A stretch of 64,000 bases of DNA from an uncultured Pelagibacteraceae bacterium (GCA_902585265.1 CACICY010000002.1:1-64000); one strand, 5' to 3'; shown: positions 1 to 9,888, counted from the first letter of the stretch. Numbers and translations are program-made. The notes: a model not told the origin generated them from the sequence alone.

Positions 1-146
1 AGAAATTTCCAATTATCTAAGGTATTTGAATAAATTTGGCCCTTTTTATTCAATATTCTTTTTGCTTCTTGGGGCAAAGTATCTTTAAAAGATCTTAGTC
101 CTTGAACAGATTTATTTCTCTGCTTAGTATTATATTTAAAATTCAT
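1..146 (-). CDS. DUF721 (DciA-like) family protein, N-terminal part only (runs off left edge)
   Basis: Open minus-strand frame from ATG at 146 to the window edge: MNFKYNTKQRNKSVQGLRSFKDTLPQEAKRILNKKGQIYSNTLDNWKF...; DUF721-like start; location divergent to mutY is common in alphaproteobacteria. Confidence 0.65.
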   Translation of the reverse strand, partial: MNFKYNTKQRNKSVQGLRSFKDTLPQEAKRILNKKGQIYSNTLDNWKF

Positions 147-1133
147 ATGACAAGTCAAAACATACCAAATAAAATTTTAAATTGGTACGATAATAATAAA
201 AGAGATCTTCCTTGGCGAAAAAAAGTCTCTGGAACGCGAAAAGAATATTTTACTCTAGTAAGTGAATTTATGTTGCAACAAACACAAGTTAAAACTGTTA
301 TACCATATTTTGAAAATTTTATTTCTAAAATCCCAGATTTAAAAAGTTTATCAAGAGTTAGTGATGCTAAATTAATGAAATGTTGGGAAGGATTAGGCTA
401 TTATTCAAGAGCTAGAAATCTCAAAAAATCAGCAAAATATATTATAAGTGAATTTAATGGCCAGCTTCCAAATAATGAGGATGATTTAAAATCTCTTCCT
501 GGGGTTGGAGATTATACATCAAAAGCAATCATGGCAATTGCATTCAACAAAAAAATAATTCCTTTAGATGGAAATATTGAAAGAGTTTTAAAAAGAGTAT
601 TTTATTTAAAAAAAGAAAAAGAAATTTCTAAAGAAAATTTACATAAAAAAAAAACTTTTTTTAAAGAAACAAGTAGAGCTAGTGATTATGCTCAAGCTAT
701 AATGGAAATAGGTGCATTAATTTGTAAACCATCTAGCCCACTATGTTATCAATGTCCCATATCAAAAAATTGTAAATCTTTTAAAAAAAATGACTTTACA
801 ATTATTAAAATAAATAAATTTAATAAACAAAAGTTTTTTGAAGCAAGTATTTTTCTAAATAAGCAGAATAATTATTATCTTTTAAAAAATAGAAAATTTA
901 ACTTTTTAAAAGATATGCCCATATTCCCTATGAATGAGATACCTAAGATGAAGTTTAAAAATCACATAGGAAAAAGGATAAATATAAAGATGTCGAATAT
1001 GGATATGAGAATTGCAATCAAGATTAAAAATAATTTACCAGATAGGAAAGATGGATTTTTTGTAAATGTTAAAGATTTAAGTAATTGGACTTTACCTTCA
1101 TTTACAAAGAAAATACTTAATAGTATCAAATAA
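147..1133 (+). CDS. mutY: A/G-specific adenine glycosylase
   Basis: LPWR...EFMLQQTQVKTVIPYF, LPGVGDYTSKAIMAIAF (HhH), Cys cluster CKPSSPLCYQCPISKNC for the Fe-S cluster; start moved to ATG 147. Confidence 0.93.
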   Translation: MTSQNIPNKILNWYDNNKRDLPWRKKVSGTRKEYFTLVSEFMLQQTQVKTVIPYFENFISKIPDLKSLSRVSDAKLMKCWEGLGYYSRARNLKKSAKYIISEFNGQLPNNEDDLKSLPGVGDYTSKAIMAIAFNKKIIPLDGNIERVLKRVFYLKKEKEISKENLHKKKTFFKETSRASDYAQAIMEIGALICKPSSPLCYQCPISKNCKSFKKNDFTIIKINKFNKQKFFEASIFLNKQNNYYLLKNRKFNFLKDMPIFPMNEIPKMKFKNHIGKRINIKMSNMDMRIAIKIKNNLPDRKDGFFVNVKDLSNWTLPSFTKKILNSIK

Positions 1134-1137
1134 ATTA

Positions 1138-2268
1138 ATGAAAAAAATTGCAATTATTGGTGGAGGAATATCAGGCTTATATTTTGCAAATATTTTAAAT
1201 AATCAAAAACAATTTGAATATAAGATATTTGAAAAAAAAGATAATTATAATTTTCTTGAAGGTTATGGAATTCAATTATCAGTGAATAGTATAAAATTAT
1301 TAAATAGTATTGGATTTAAAAATGTATCTGCATCTGAGATCAGCTTTCCTACAAAAGTGAATTTCATACAAGCAAATAATTCAAAAAAAATCTGTGAGAT
1401 AGACCTTACACAATTTAATGATTATACTAATAGATATACAACACTTAAAAGATCAACATTATTAAAATTCTTATTTCAAAACGTACCAAAAGAAAAAATA
1501 AAATTTAATTCAAATATAACAAAAGTAGAAAATTCAAATGGCATCACAATTTCTTTTGGAGATAATAAAAATGAGAAATTCGATTATTTGATTGTTTCTG
1601 ACGGTATTTTTTCACAAACAAAGTCATTAATATTTAATGAAAGTATATATCCAAAATATAATCTTAATGTTGCATTGCGAGGTAAATTAAAAGGTGATTA
1701 TGGTAGTGATATTTCAATATATATGGGATCGAATAGTCACTATGTGATCTATCCTGTAAATCAAAATAACGAGCATAATTTTGTAGCGATTGTAAAAAAA
1801 AAATTATCCTCAGATCAATTAAAAAATTATGATTTATTTAAATCTACAGAATTTTTGAACTCTTTAGTATCTGGATTGCAAAAAACATCCCAAATAAGCT
1901 TTGAAAATTTAAGTGAATTGAAATCATTTCCTGTTTATGTCAGCAGCGACTTTCCAGGTTATAATAAAAAAAATATATTTTTATCAGGTGATGCTTTATT
2001 CACTTTTCCCCCATCATTTGCTCAAGGAGCCTCTCAAAGTATCGAAACTGCAAATGATATATTAAAAAGTATTTTGAAAGGTACAAATGAATTCTATCAA
2101 GAAAGGATTCGGAGTATTTCTTCTATAAATAATAAATCTAAGTTAAACCATTTTTCATTTCACTTATCAAATCCCATCAATATTTTTATTAGAAATAAAA
2201 TTTTGAAATATCTCTCAAAAAATAAAAAATTTCTTGAAAGTTATTTGGGTAAAATTTACAGAGCTTAA
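1138..2268 (+). CDS. FAD-dependent monooxygenase (UbiH/salicylate hydroxylase-like)
   Basis: N-terminal GGGISGLYFANIL dinucleotide-binding motif and GDALFTFPPSFAQGASQSIE FAD motif. Confidence 0.8.
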   Translation: MKKIAIIGGGISGLYFANILNNQKQFEYKIFEKKDNYNFLEGYGIQLSVNSIKLLNSIGFKNVSASEISFPTKVNFIQANNSKKICEIDLTQFNDYTNRYTTLKRSTLLKFLFQNVPKEKIKFNSNITKVENSNGITISFGDNKNEKFDYLIVSDGIFSQTKSLIFNESIYPKYNLNVALRGKLKGDYGSDISIYMGSNSHYVIYPVNQNNEHNFVAIVKKKLSSDQLKNYDLFKSTEFLNSLVSGLQKTSQISFENLSELKSFPVYVSSDFPGYNKKNIFLSGDALFTFPPSFAQGASQSIETANDILKSILKGTNEFYQERIRSISSINNKSKLNHFSFHLSNPINIFIRNKILKYLSKNKKFLESYLGKIYRA

Positions 2269-3338
2269 TTTGTAGGCCTTAATCTTTGTCTCAAATCATC
2301 AATTGGTTTTAAAGAATTTCCAGATTTATAATGCCAAAAAGTCCATCCGTTACAACTTTCTGCACCAATAATTTTTGCTGCAACTTTATGGATTGAACCC
2401 TCCGATTGTTGATATTTTATACTTCCATCCACCATAATTTTAGCATTTACTTTTTTCTTTTGATCATAAATTTCTGTTCCAGGTTTTATCAAGCCCATTT
2501 CAACTAATGATCCAAAAGGAATTCTTGGTTTAGATCTATTATTTTGAAGTGTATCAAGATATTCATCTTTTATGACATCTGTATTTTCTAATCTTTTTTT
2601 TGTAGCGTCAAAATAATTTTTTTCTTTTTCAATTCCAAAATACTTTCTACGTAATTTTTTAGAAACAACAGCCGTGGTACCTGATCCTAAAAATGGATCT
2701 AAAATAAAATCATTTTTATTTGATGAGGCTAATATTATTCTATGGAGTAACGCTTCTGGTTTTTGAGTAGAATGGACTTTTTTTCCATTGTTTTTTAATC
2801 TTTCTTTGCCATTACAGATTGGAAGGTTCCATGTAGATCTCATTTGGAGGTCATCATTCAAGCATTTTAATGATTGATAATTGAAAGTGTATTTCGACCC
2901 CTCACTTTTTGATGCCCAAATAAGTGTTTCATGTGCGTTAGTAAACCTTGTTCCCCTAAAATTTGGCATTGGATTATTTTTATTCCAAATTACATCGTTT
3001 AGTATCCAAAAACCTAAATCTTGGATTGTAGCACCCACTCTAAAAATATTGTGATAACTACCTATTACCCAAATCGATCCATTCTTTTTTAAAATTCTCT
3101 TACATTCTTTTAACCAATCAAAAGTAAATTCATCATAACTTTTAAAACTTTCAAATTGATCCCATTTATCGTCTACAGCATCTACTTTAGATGTATCCGG
3201 TCTGCTTAATTCTTTTTTTAATTGAAGGTTGTATGGGGGATCAGCAAAAATAAGATCAAAAGTTTCATCAGGAATTTTTTTTAATTCCTTTAAACTATCT
3301 CCATTAATAATCTTGTTTTTTAAAGTTTGATTACTCAT
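2265..3338 (-). CDS. ccrM: Adenine-specific DNA methyltransferase, CcrM-type (GANTC)
   Basis: DPPYNLQL motif, FxGxG-like ILDPFLGSGTTAVV motif, C-terminal RAMA-like domain; overall CcrM-like layout. Confidence 0.9.
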   Translation of the reverse strand: MSNQTLKNKIINGDSLKELKKIPDETFDLIFADPPYNLQLKKELSRPDTSKVDAVDDKWDQFESFKSYDEFTFDWLKECKRILKKNGSIWVIGSYHNIFRVGATIQDLGFWILNDVIWNKNNPMPNFRGTRFTNAHETLIWASKSEGSKYTFNYQSLKCLNDDLQMRSTWNLPICNGKERLKNNGKKVHSTQKPEALLHRIILASSNKNDFILDPFLGSGTTAVVSKKLRRKYFGIEKEKNYFDATKKRLENTDVIKDEYLDTLQNNRSKPRIPFGSLVEMGLIKPGTEIYDQKKKVNAKIMVDGSIKYQQSEGSIHKVAAKIIGAESCNGWTFWHYKSGNSLKPIDDLRQRLRPTN

Positions 3339-3355
3339 TTTCTAATTATTAATTA

Positions 3356-3432
3356 GACTCCAGAGTAGAGTCTCCGTCAACCTGAGATTGAATTATTTTG
3401 AGTCTACTTGTTACTATTTTTTTTTAAGACTC
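3356..3432. promoter_or_regulatory. Cluster of four GANTC sites at the ccrM upstream region
   Basis: GACTC 3356-3360, GAGTC 3368-3372, GAGTC 3400-3404, GACTC 3428-3432 read directly. Confidence 0.6.
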
Positions 3433-3992
3433 AATATGTTGTGTATAGGACTGAATGTTTTTCGATGAAATCTAGTTACTCCATATTTTCTAATAGCATT
3501 AATGTGATCTCTAGTCCCATAACCCGCATTTAAATCCCATTTATATTTTTTAAAACTTTCTGACATTTTGATCATCAGTTTATCTCTCGAAACTTTTGCA
3601 ATTATTGATGCTGCTGAAATTTGTTTAATTTTTTGGTCTCCTTTAATTATAGTTTTAACAAGATAATTTCTTAATTCTGGTGATTTATTTCCATCAATAA
3701 GTACTAAATTTGGTTTAACTTTTAGTTTTTTTATAGCTCTCTTCATGGCTAATAAACTAGCATTTAAAATATTTAGTTTTTCTATTTCCTTAACTGAGGC
3801 AGATCCTATAGTCCAAATAGAATTTTTTTTTATATATTTTGCTAATTTTTCTCTATCAATCTTATTTAACTTTTTTGAATCTTTTATCTCTTTCTTGTTA
3901 ATATTTTTTTTTAGAATAACAGCTGCAGCATATACTGGACCAATTAAACTTCCTCTACCAACTTCATCAACTCCAGCTATAATTTTTCTCAT
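3414..3992 (-). CDS. rnhB: Ribonuclease HII
   Basis: AGVDEVGRGSLIGPVYAAAVIL motif, KGDQKIKQISAASIIAKVSRD. Confidence 0.95.
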   Translation of the reverse strand: MRKIIAGVDEVGRGSLIGPVYAAAVILKKNINKKEIKDSKKLNKIDREKLAKYIKKNSIWTIGSASVKEIEKLNILNASLLAMKRAIKKLKVKPNLVLIDGNKSPELRNYLVKTIIKGDQKIKQISAASIIAKVSRDKLMIKMSESFKKYKWDLNAGYGTRDHINAIRKYGVTRFHRKTFSPIHNILSLKKK

Positions 3993-4126
3993 TAAGTAAT
4001 AAAAAAATGATATAAAAGTGCTCCAATTATCAAACCTTTAATAAAAGTAATCCACAATAATCCATAATTTGAAAGATTAAGTTTTTCTCTCCACCAATTT
4101 ATATATTTTTTATGTATTTCTATCAT
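3992..4126 (-). CDS. Small single-pass membrane protein (44 aa), unlisted ORF
   Basis: ATG at 4126 to TAA ending at 3992: MIEIHKKYINWWREKLNLSNYGLLWITFIKGLIIGALLYHFFIT; stop overlaps rnhB start (TAATG). Confidence 0.6.
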   Translation of the reverse strand: MIEIHKKYINWWREKLNLSNYGLLWITFIKGLIIGALLYHFFIT

Positions 4127-4133
4127 CGTAAAG

Positions 4134-4838
4134 TTAGACTGATATTCTTAATTCATCAATTTTCTTCCTGATTTGTTTTAAATCAGCCCAAGAATATTTT
4201 TTTTGTTCAGCTTGCCTTAATAAATATGCTGGGTGAAATGTGATCATTGTCAAGTATGTTTTATTATGAATGATTAAATCTTTCCAAACACCTCTTTCTT
4301 TTGAAATTTTTATCTTAGATCCAAAAAGTGATTCCATGGCTGAACTACCCATCAGAATTAAAATTTTAGGATCAATAATTGAAATATGTTTTCGAAGAAA
4401 ATTCGAATATCTATTAATTTCTGAAGGCTCAGGCTTTCTGTTATTTGGTGGTCGATAGTTAACTACATTAGTAATATAAACATTATTTCTTTTTATTTGA
4501 ATAGCCTCTAACATTTTATTCAATAATAGCCCAGCGTCTCCCACAAATGGCTTCCCTTGCTCGTCTTCTTTTTGACCTGGGCCTTCACCGATTACCATAA
4601 TTTTACTTTCGCTGTTCCCATCAGCAAATACTAGTTGCGTAGCATTATTCTTCAGTTCACAATTATCTATATTTTCGATTTCATTCTTTAATTCTAAAAG
4701 AAGTTTTTTTTTATCTTCTAGCTGTGGTTTAGTTTTAAGTCTGTTAATTGGCTTATCGTTAAATATATATTCAATTTCATTTGAGTTAAGATTTTCAAGG
4801 TTTAATATGTCATTTTGATTTTTGAGATTTAAAGTCAT
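4134..4838 (-). CDS. Uracil-DNA glycosylase (type 4/5-like)
   Basis: GEGPGQKEDEQGKPFVGDAGLLLNKML and TYHPAYLLR-like (TFHPAYLLRQ) motifs; start set to MTLNLKNQ at 4838. Confidence 0.9.
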   Translation of the reverse strand: MTLNLKNQNDILNLENLNSNEIEYIFNDKPINRLKTKPQLEDKKKLLLELKNEIENIDNCELKNNATQLVFADGNSESKIMVIGEGPGQKEDEQGKPFVGDAGLLLNKMLEAIQIKRNNVYITNVVNYRPPNNRKPEPSEINRYSNFLRKHISIIDPKILILMGSSAMESLFGSKIKISKERGVWKDLIIHNKTYLTMITFHPAYLLRQAEQKKYSWADLKQIRKKIDELRISV

Positions 4839-4848
4839 AAATTTTAAT

Positions 4849-6522
4849 ATGAAAATTTTATTAATAATTTTATCATTTTTAGCACTGCAGACCAGTACAT
4901 ATTCAAGTACTTCTGAAGATAATAAATTCAATCAAAAGTATCTCTCTAATTATTTTTCTGCTTTAGTTTCATCAGGTAATCAAAAAAATGAGGCAGCACT
5001 TGATTATTTTAATTCATCTAAATTTCTTATCCAAAAACATGATAATTTTTTAAAAAAGTATGTATTTTCACTAGTTTTAAATGGACAAGTTAAAAAAGGA
5101 ATAGACCAAATAAAAATTTCAAAAAATGATATTAATTCAAATACCTTTGAGCTTAACCTTCTCCTTTTAGTTGATAGCTTTAAGAAAAAAGATTTTAAAC
5201 AAGCCAATAAAAGAATCAAAGAATTTCAAATGGACAAAGATGATGGAACTTACGAATACGTAATTTACAAAATTTTAAAAGATTTTAATTATCTGTTTAT
5301 TAAAAAAGAGGCTATTGAAGATAATAAATATGGATCATTAAGTTTAATTTCAACTGCTTTTCAGAATTGTTATTTAAACTCACAAAAAACAAATTCATAT
5401 TTTGAAAGGTTATTAAATAGTTCTGATGGAGATTATTCGAGATATATGTATTTTTATTTTGCAAATCTCATTGAGAATAAAGAACTTAAAAAAGTAAATG
5501 AAGTATCAAAAAGAATTGAACCTTTAGGAGATAGTATATTATTACATCAAATCAAAGATTGGATTGATAATGAAGATTATAAAAAATTTAAAACTCATTT
5601 CTCTTGTAAAAATGAAAATGATATTTTGGCTGAGATTTTTTATTTGGTATCTAATTTATTTTCCACGCAAAATATTTTTGATCAGTCAAATTTTTATTTA
5701 AGAATATCAGAATACTTAAATCCTAAATTTTATTTCAATCGGACTTTGCTTGCTGAAAATTATTACTTAAATAAGAATAATTACCAAGCTAATAAAATTT
5801 TAGAAGATTTCAAAAAAAAAGATAAATTATACTTTTGGTATAAAACAAAAAAGATTGGGAGAATACTATCTGAAGATAATTCAGAAGAAGAAGCTGCAAT
5901 TTATATTAAGAAGCATTTCAATTCTATAAAGTCTCCAACTTTAAAAATCCTTTATGACTATGCAAACATTAATAAAGGTTTTGAAAATTATGAAATTGCT
6001 ATCGAATATTACACCGAATTAATGAAAAAGGTTGAAAAGAATTCTTATGCACTCTCAAGGATCCTTTACAGAAGAGGTAGCAGCTATGAAAGGATGGGAA
6101 ATTATGAAAAAGCGGACAAAGATATGTTGGAGAGTTTAAAAATATATCCAAATGAACCATATACTATGAATTATCTTGCTTATAGTTGGCTAGAAAGAAA
6201 TCACAAAATAGATGAAGCAATAGAAATGATACAGTCGGCCTATAAACAAAAAGAAGATGATCCATATATAACAGATTCTGTCGGTTGGGGATATTATTTG
6301 ATTGGTGATTATGTTAATGCTGAAAAATACTTAAAAAGAGCTTTGCAGCTTATGCCAGACGATCCAATTGTTAACGATCATTATGGCGATGTTCTTTGGA
6401 GACTAAATAAAAAACTACAAGCAAACTATTATTGGCGGGCTGTTTTAGGGTTTGAGGAAACAGAAGATAAAATGAAATTAAAAATAAAATCTAAATTATT
6501 AGAGGGTTTAGAAAAATCATAA
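4849..6522 (+). CDS. TPR-repeat protein with signal peptide
   Basis: Hydrophobic leader MKILLIILSFLALQTSTYS, C-terminal TPR repeats (YEKADKDMLESLKIYPNEPYTMNYLAYSW..., YVNAEKYLKRALQLMPDDPIVNDHYGDVLW). Confidence 0.85.
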   Translation: MKILLIILSFLALQTSTYSSTSEDNKFNQKYLSNYFSALVSSGNQKNEAALDYFNSSKFLIQKHDNFLKKYVFSLVLNGQVKKGIDQIKISKNDINSNTFELNLLLLVDSFKKKDFKQANKRIKEFQMDKDDGTYEYVIYKILKDFNYLFIKKEAIEDNKYGSLSLISTAFQNCYLNSQKTNSYFERLLNSSDGDYSRYMYFYFANLIENKELKKVNEVSKRIEPLGDSILLHQIKDWIDNEDYKKFKTHFSCKNENDILAEIFYLVSNLFSTQNIFDQSNFYLRISEYLNPKFYFNRTLLAENYYLNKNNYQANKILEDFKKKDKLYFWYKTKKIGRILSEDNSEEEAAIYIKKHFNSIKSPTLKILYDYANINKGFENYEIAIEYYTELMKKVEKNSYALSRILYRRGSSYERMGNYEKADKDMLESLKIYPNEPYTMNYLAYSWLERNHKIDEAIEMIQSAYKQKEDDPYITDSVGWGYYLIGDYVNAEKYLKRALQLMPDDPIVNDHYGDVLWRLNKKLQANYYWRAVLGFEETEDKMKLKIKSKLLEGLEKS

Positions 6523-6525
6523 TTA

Positions 6526-7374
6526 ATGAGATTTGAAAAGATTAAATCACATGCAAAAATTAATTTATCGCTTAACGTTCTAGGAAAACGAAAGTCAAAA
6601 CTTCATAATTTAGAAACTCTAGTTGCTTTTGTTGATTTACATGATCAAATTTTTATTAAAAGAATAAACAATAAAAATCATGTAGTAAGATTTTCAGGAC
6701 AATTTTCTAATAAAGTACCAAAAGTAAATACTGTTAGTAATTTGTTAAATATTCTAGATAAAAAAAAAAAATTAAAAAATCATAAATATTCAATTTTAAT
6801 AAAAAAAAATATTCCTCAAAAAGCTGGACTTGGTGGGGGCTCTATGAATGCGGCCTCTTTAATAAATTACTTTGAAAAAAAAAATAAAATCAATTTAACA
6901 TTAAAGGAGAGACATAATTTATGTTCAAAATTAGGGTCAGATGTAATTTTGGGTATTGATCAAAAAAATTTAATTATTTCTTACAAAAAAAAAACTACAA
7001 AAATTAAAAAAAATTTAAAAATGTTCGTTTTAATGGTTAAACCTAATTTTGGCTGTTCTACAAAAGTTATCTTTAACGGAGTTAGACATTACTCAAAACC
7101 ACAATTATCAAAAATAAAGTCAAAAAATATTGATTTTAATTTAATGTCAAAGTTAAAAAATGATTTAGAAATCATATCTACAAAAAAATATCCTAGACTT
7201 CAGAAACTTAGAGATTATTTTTTAAATATTGATAAAAATTCATATGTAAGAATGTCAGGATCTGGCTCAACAATCGTTGGGTATTTTAAGTCCAAAAAAG
7301 CCGCACTAAATGCAAAGAAATTATTAAGAAAAAATTATAAAAACTATTGGTGTAATTTATCAAAAACTATATAA
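6526..7374 (+). CDS. ispE: 4-diphosphocytidyl-2-C-methyl-D-erythritol kinase
   Basis: AKINLSLNVLGKR, PQKAGLGGGSMNAA GHMP kinase motif, MSGSGST. Confidence 0.92.
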   Translation: MRFEKIKSHAKINLSLNVLGKRKSKLHNLETLVAFVDLHDQIFIKRINNKNHVVRFSGQFSNKVPKVNTVSNLLNILDKKKKLKNHKYSILIKKNIPQKAGLGGGSMNAASLINYFEKKNKINLTLKERHNLCSKLGSDVILGIDQKNLIISYKKKTTKIKKNLKMFVLMVKPNFGCSTKVIFNGVRHYSKPQLSKIKSKNIDFNLMSKLKNDLEIISTKKYPRLQKLRDYFLNIDKNSYVRMSGSGSTIVGYFKSKKAALNAKKLLRKNYKNYWCNLSKTI

Positions 7375-7406
7375 AGCTTTTTTTTTGTGATATATGAAAT
7401 TAATTT

Positions 7407-7480
7407 TGGGGTGTAGCCAAGTGGTAAGGCAGCGGTTTTTGGTACCGCCATCCTAGGTTCGAATCCTAGCACCCCAGCCA
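7407..7480 (+). tRNA. tRNA-Gln (TTG)
   Basis: Cloverleaf TGGGGTG...CACCCCA GCCA, anticodon TTG, T-loop GGTTCGAATCC, encoded CCA. Confidence 0.95.
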
Positions 7481-7483
7481 CTT

Positions 7484-8758
7484 ATGTACAATTTTTTTAA
7501 AAAAATCTTTAAAACAAACAAAAAACTTACTCTTAAAGATAGCTCTTTTTTAAAGATTTATAAAACCACTGAAATTTCAAAACTTTTTGACTCGATATCT
7601 AACTTTAATGACACAAGTGAAATTAGATATGTAGGGGGTTGTGTAAGAAAAATTTTAAATCAAGAGGATGTGGATGACATTGATTTAGCTGTAAATTTAA
7701 ATCCAAACCAAGTTAAAGAATGTTTGCAATCAAATAACATTAAATTCTTTGAAACTGGCATAAAACATGGGACTATTACTGCAAATATAGGACAAAAAAA
7801 TTTTGAGATTACATCATTGAGAGAAGATGTTGATACCGATGGAAGACATGCAAATGTTAGATACACAACAGACTGGTTAAAGGATTCATCAAGAAGAGAT
7901 TTTACCATTAATTCTATTTATGCTGATAAAGATGGTAATTTGTTTGATCCAAATGGAGGTGCCAAAGATATAGAAGAGGGAAGGGTAACTTTTATTGGTA
8001 ATGTAGATAATAGAATTCAGGAAGATTATTTAAGAATTTTGAGATATGTGAGATTCTTTATAAATTATAGTAATCACCCCCATAATTCATCAGTAAAAAA
8101 ATCAATTAAACAAAACATCGCTGGTGTAGCCAATCTTTCAAAAGAAAGATTAATGAGCGAATTAAAAAAAATTATTTTATCTAAAAATTTTTTACAATTA
8201 TCAAAAGACTCTTTTTCATTAGAAATTTTAACAACGATTTTTCCTCAGCTTGTAAATCTTAATAATTTAGAAAAAATGAATGATTACTCAAAAAATATAT
8301 TTAAAAACAAAACATTTATTTTTTTGATTTCCTACTTAATTATAGATGAAACTGATAATGCAAATTATTTTTTATTTAAGTATAATTTATCAAATGAAGA
8401 TAAAAAAAGAATAAAGTTTCTTATTGAAAATTATGAATTATTCTCTGAAAAAGACTATTTCAATAAAAAAAATCTTCAAAGGATTTTTTATTTTAATAAT
8501 AAATCTTACGTTATTGATTTATTAGATTTAAAAATTTTTAACTCTAAAACAGTACCAAAAAAACTAATTCAATTAAAAAAATATTTTGAACAGTTTAAGA
8601 AACCTATTTTTCCATTAAAAGCACAGGATTTACTTGAAAAATACAATTTAAAAGAAGGTAAAGAATTTGGACAAAAAATTAGATTACTTGAGGACTTGTG
8701 GTTAAATAACAGCTTTAAATTAAGTAATAAAGAAATTGATAACGTATTAAATAATTAA
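7484..8758 (+). CDS. CCA tRNA nucleotidyltransferase / poly(A) polymerase family
   Basis: [43 protein letters not shown] motifs. Confidence 0.93.
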   Translation: MYNFFKKIFKTNKKLTLKDSSFLKIYKTTEISKLFDSISNFNDTSEIRYVGGCVRKILNQEDVDDIDLAVNLNPNQVKECLQSNNIKFFETGIKHGTITANIGQKNFEITSLREDVDTDGRHANVRYTTDWLKDSSRRDFTINSIYADKDGNLFDPNGGAKDIEEGRVTFIGNVDNRIQEDYLRILRYVRFFINYSNHPHNSSVKKSIKQNIAGVANLSKERLMSELKKIILSKNFLQLSKDSFSLEILTTIFPQLVNLNNLEKMNDYSKNIFKNKTFIFLISYLIIDETDNANYFLFKYNLSNEDKKRIKFLIENYELFSEKDYFNKKNLQRIFYFNNKSYVIDLLDLKIFNSKTVPKKLIQLKKYFEQFKKPIFPLKAQDLLEKYNLKEGKEFGQKIRLLEDLWLNNSFKLSNKEIDNVLNN

Positions 8759-9231
8759 ATATATTTAACGTCTTTTATTTCAAAATTTTTTACGCCTGCA
8801 GGAGTTTTAATTTCAACTAAATCGCCCTTATTTTTACCAATTAGACCCATACCTATCGGCGATTTAAAATATATTAGTTTTTCTTTTAAGTTTGCCTCAT
8901 CCTTTCCAACAATCTTATATTTCAAACTTTCTTCAGTATCTAAATTTTGTAGCATTATAGTTGAACCGAATATAACTTTTCCGTCGTTATCTAATTTTGA
9001 AACATCAATAACATTTGCTCTAGCTATAATATCTTCAACTTCTTGAACTCTTCCTTCATTGTGAGATTGCTGCTCTTTTGCAGCATGATATTCTGCATTT
9101 TCCTTAAGATCTCCATGTGATCTTGCTTCAGCTATGGCCGCAACTATTTCAGGTCTTTTTTTCTCCTTTAAGAAAATTAATTCTTCTTTTAATTTTTCTA
9201 AACCTCTAACTGTGATCGGCTCTTTTTCCAT
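8755..9231 (-). CDS. greA: Transcription elongation factor GreA
   Basis: [30 protein letters not shown] signature. Confidence 0.97.
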   Translation of the reverse strand: MEKEPITVRGLEKLKEELIFLKEKKRPEIVAAIAEARSHGDLKENAEYHAAKEQQSHNEGRVQEVEDIIARANVIDVSKLDNDGKVIFGSTIMLQNLDTEESLKYKIVGKDEANLKEKLIYFKSPIGMGLIGKNKGDLVEIKTPAGVKNFEIKDVKYI

Positions 9232-9234
9232 AAT

Positions 9235-9888
9235 TTATTTCCATTTAGCTACAGGAGGTAGTGACATTAAAATAGCCTCAACATTACCGTTCGTTTGTAA
9301 ACCAAACTTTGTACCTCTATCATAAAGTAAGTTAAATTCAACATATCGACCTCTTTTTTCTAATTGAATTTCTCTTTGTTTATTTGACCATTTTTTATAT
9401 TTTTTGTAAAAATTTTTATTATGTTTATTACAAGATTTCTTTAATTCATTATGAAACCATTTTTCTAAACTTTTATCTTTAAGGCAAGGAGTAACATCCA
9501 TCCCTCCACCAAACCATCCATGAGAAGTGTAAATATATCTAGTGTTAAAATGCATAGCAGGAACATGAGGGTTTTTCATATGCATTACTACTGATATACC
9601 TGCTGCCCAAAAGTTTGGATTTTTATCTCCCCCAGGAATTCTATTTCTAAATTGTTTTGAAAATTTTCCGTAAACTTCAGAAAAATTTACCCCTACTTTT
9701 TCAAATATTTTCCCATTTTCTAATATTCTAAATTGGCCACCACCTTCATTTGAGTTTTTTCCTCTTTCCCAATTTTTAATTTTGAAGATATTTTTTTTTC
9801 CTTCTAATTCTTCTATTTCTTGACAAATTACTTCTTGCAAAGTTTTAAACCAATTTCGTGCTAATTTTTTTTTAATTGTTTGATCCAT
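9235..9888 (-). CDS. hemF: Coproporphyrinogen-III oxidase (aerobic), apparently internally deleted
   Basis: GVNFSEVYG, MHFNTRYIY, WFGGGMDVTP, RGRYVEFNLLYDRGTKFGLQTNGNVEAILMSLPP; conserved block between YKKW and the ERxxQ-RRGRYVEFN segment absent. Confidence 0.85.
   Translation of the reverse strand: MDQTIKKKLARNWFKTLQEVICQEIEELEGKKNIFKIKNWERGKNSNEGGGQFRILENGKIFEKVGVNFSEVYGKFSKQFRNRIPGGDKNPNFWAAGISVVMHMKNPHVPAMHFNTRYIYTSHGWFGGGMDVTPCLKDKSLEKWFHNELKKSCNKHNKNFYKKYKKWSNKQREIQLEKRGRYVEFNLLYDRGTKFGLQTNGNVEAILMSLPPVAKWK

Noticed and set aside
962-1153. 63-aa minus-strand ORF inside mutY
   Set aside because: Fully antisense to a well-supported gene; shadow ORF of AT-rich coding sequence.
3745-3999. 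84-aa plus-strand ORF across rnhB
   Set aside because: Antisense to rnhB; hydrophobic composition is the expected mirror of Lys-rich codons.
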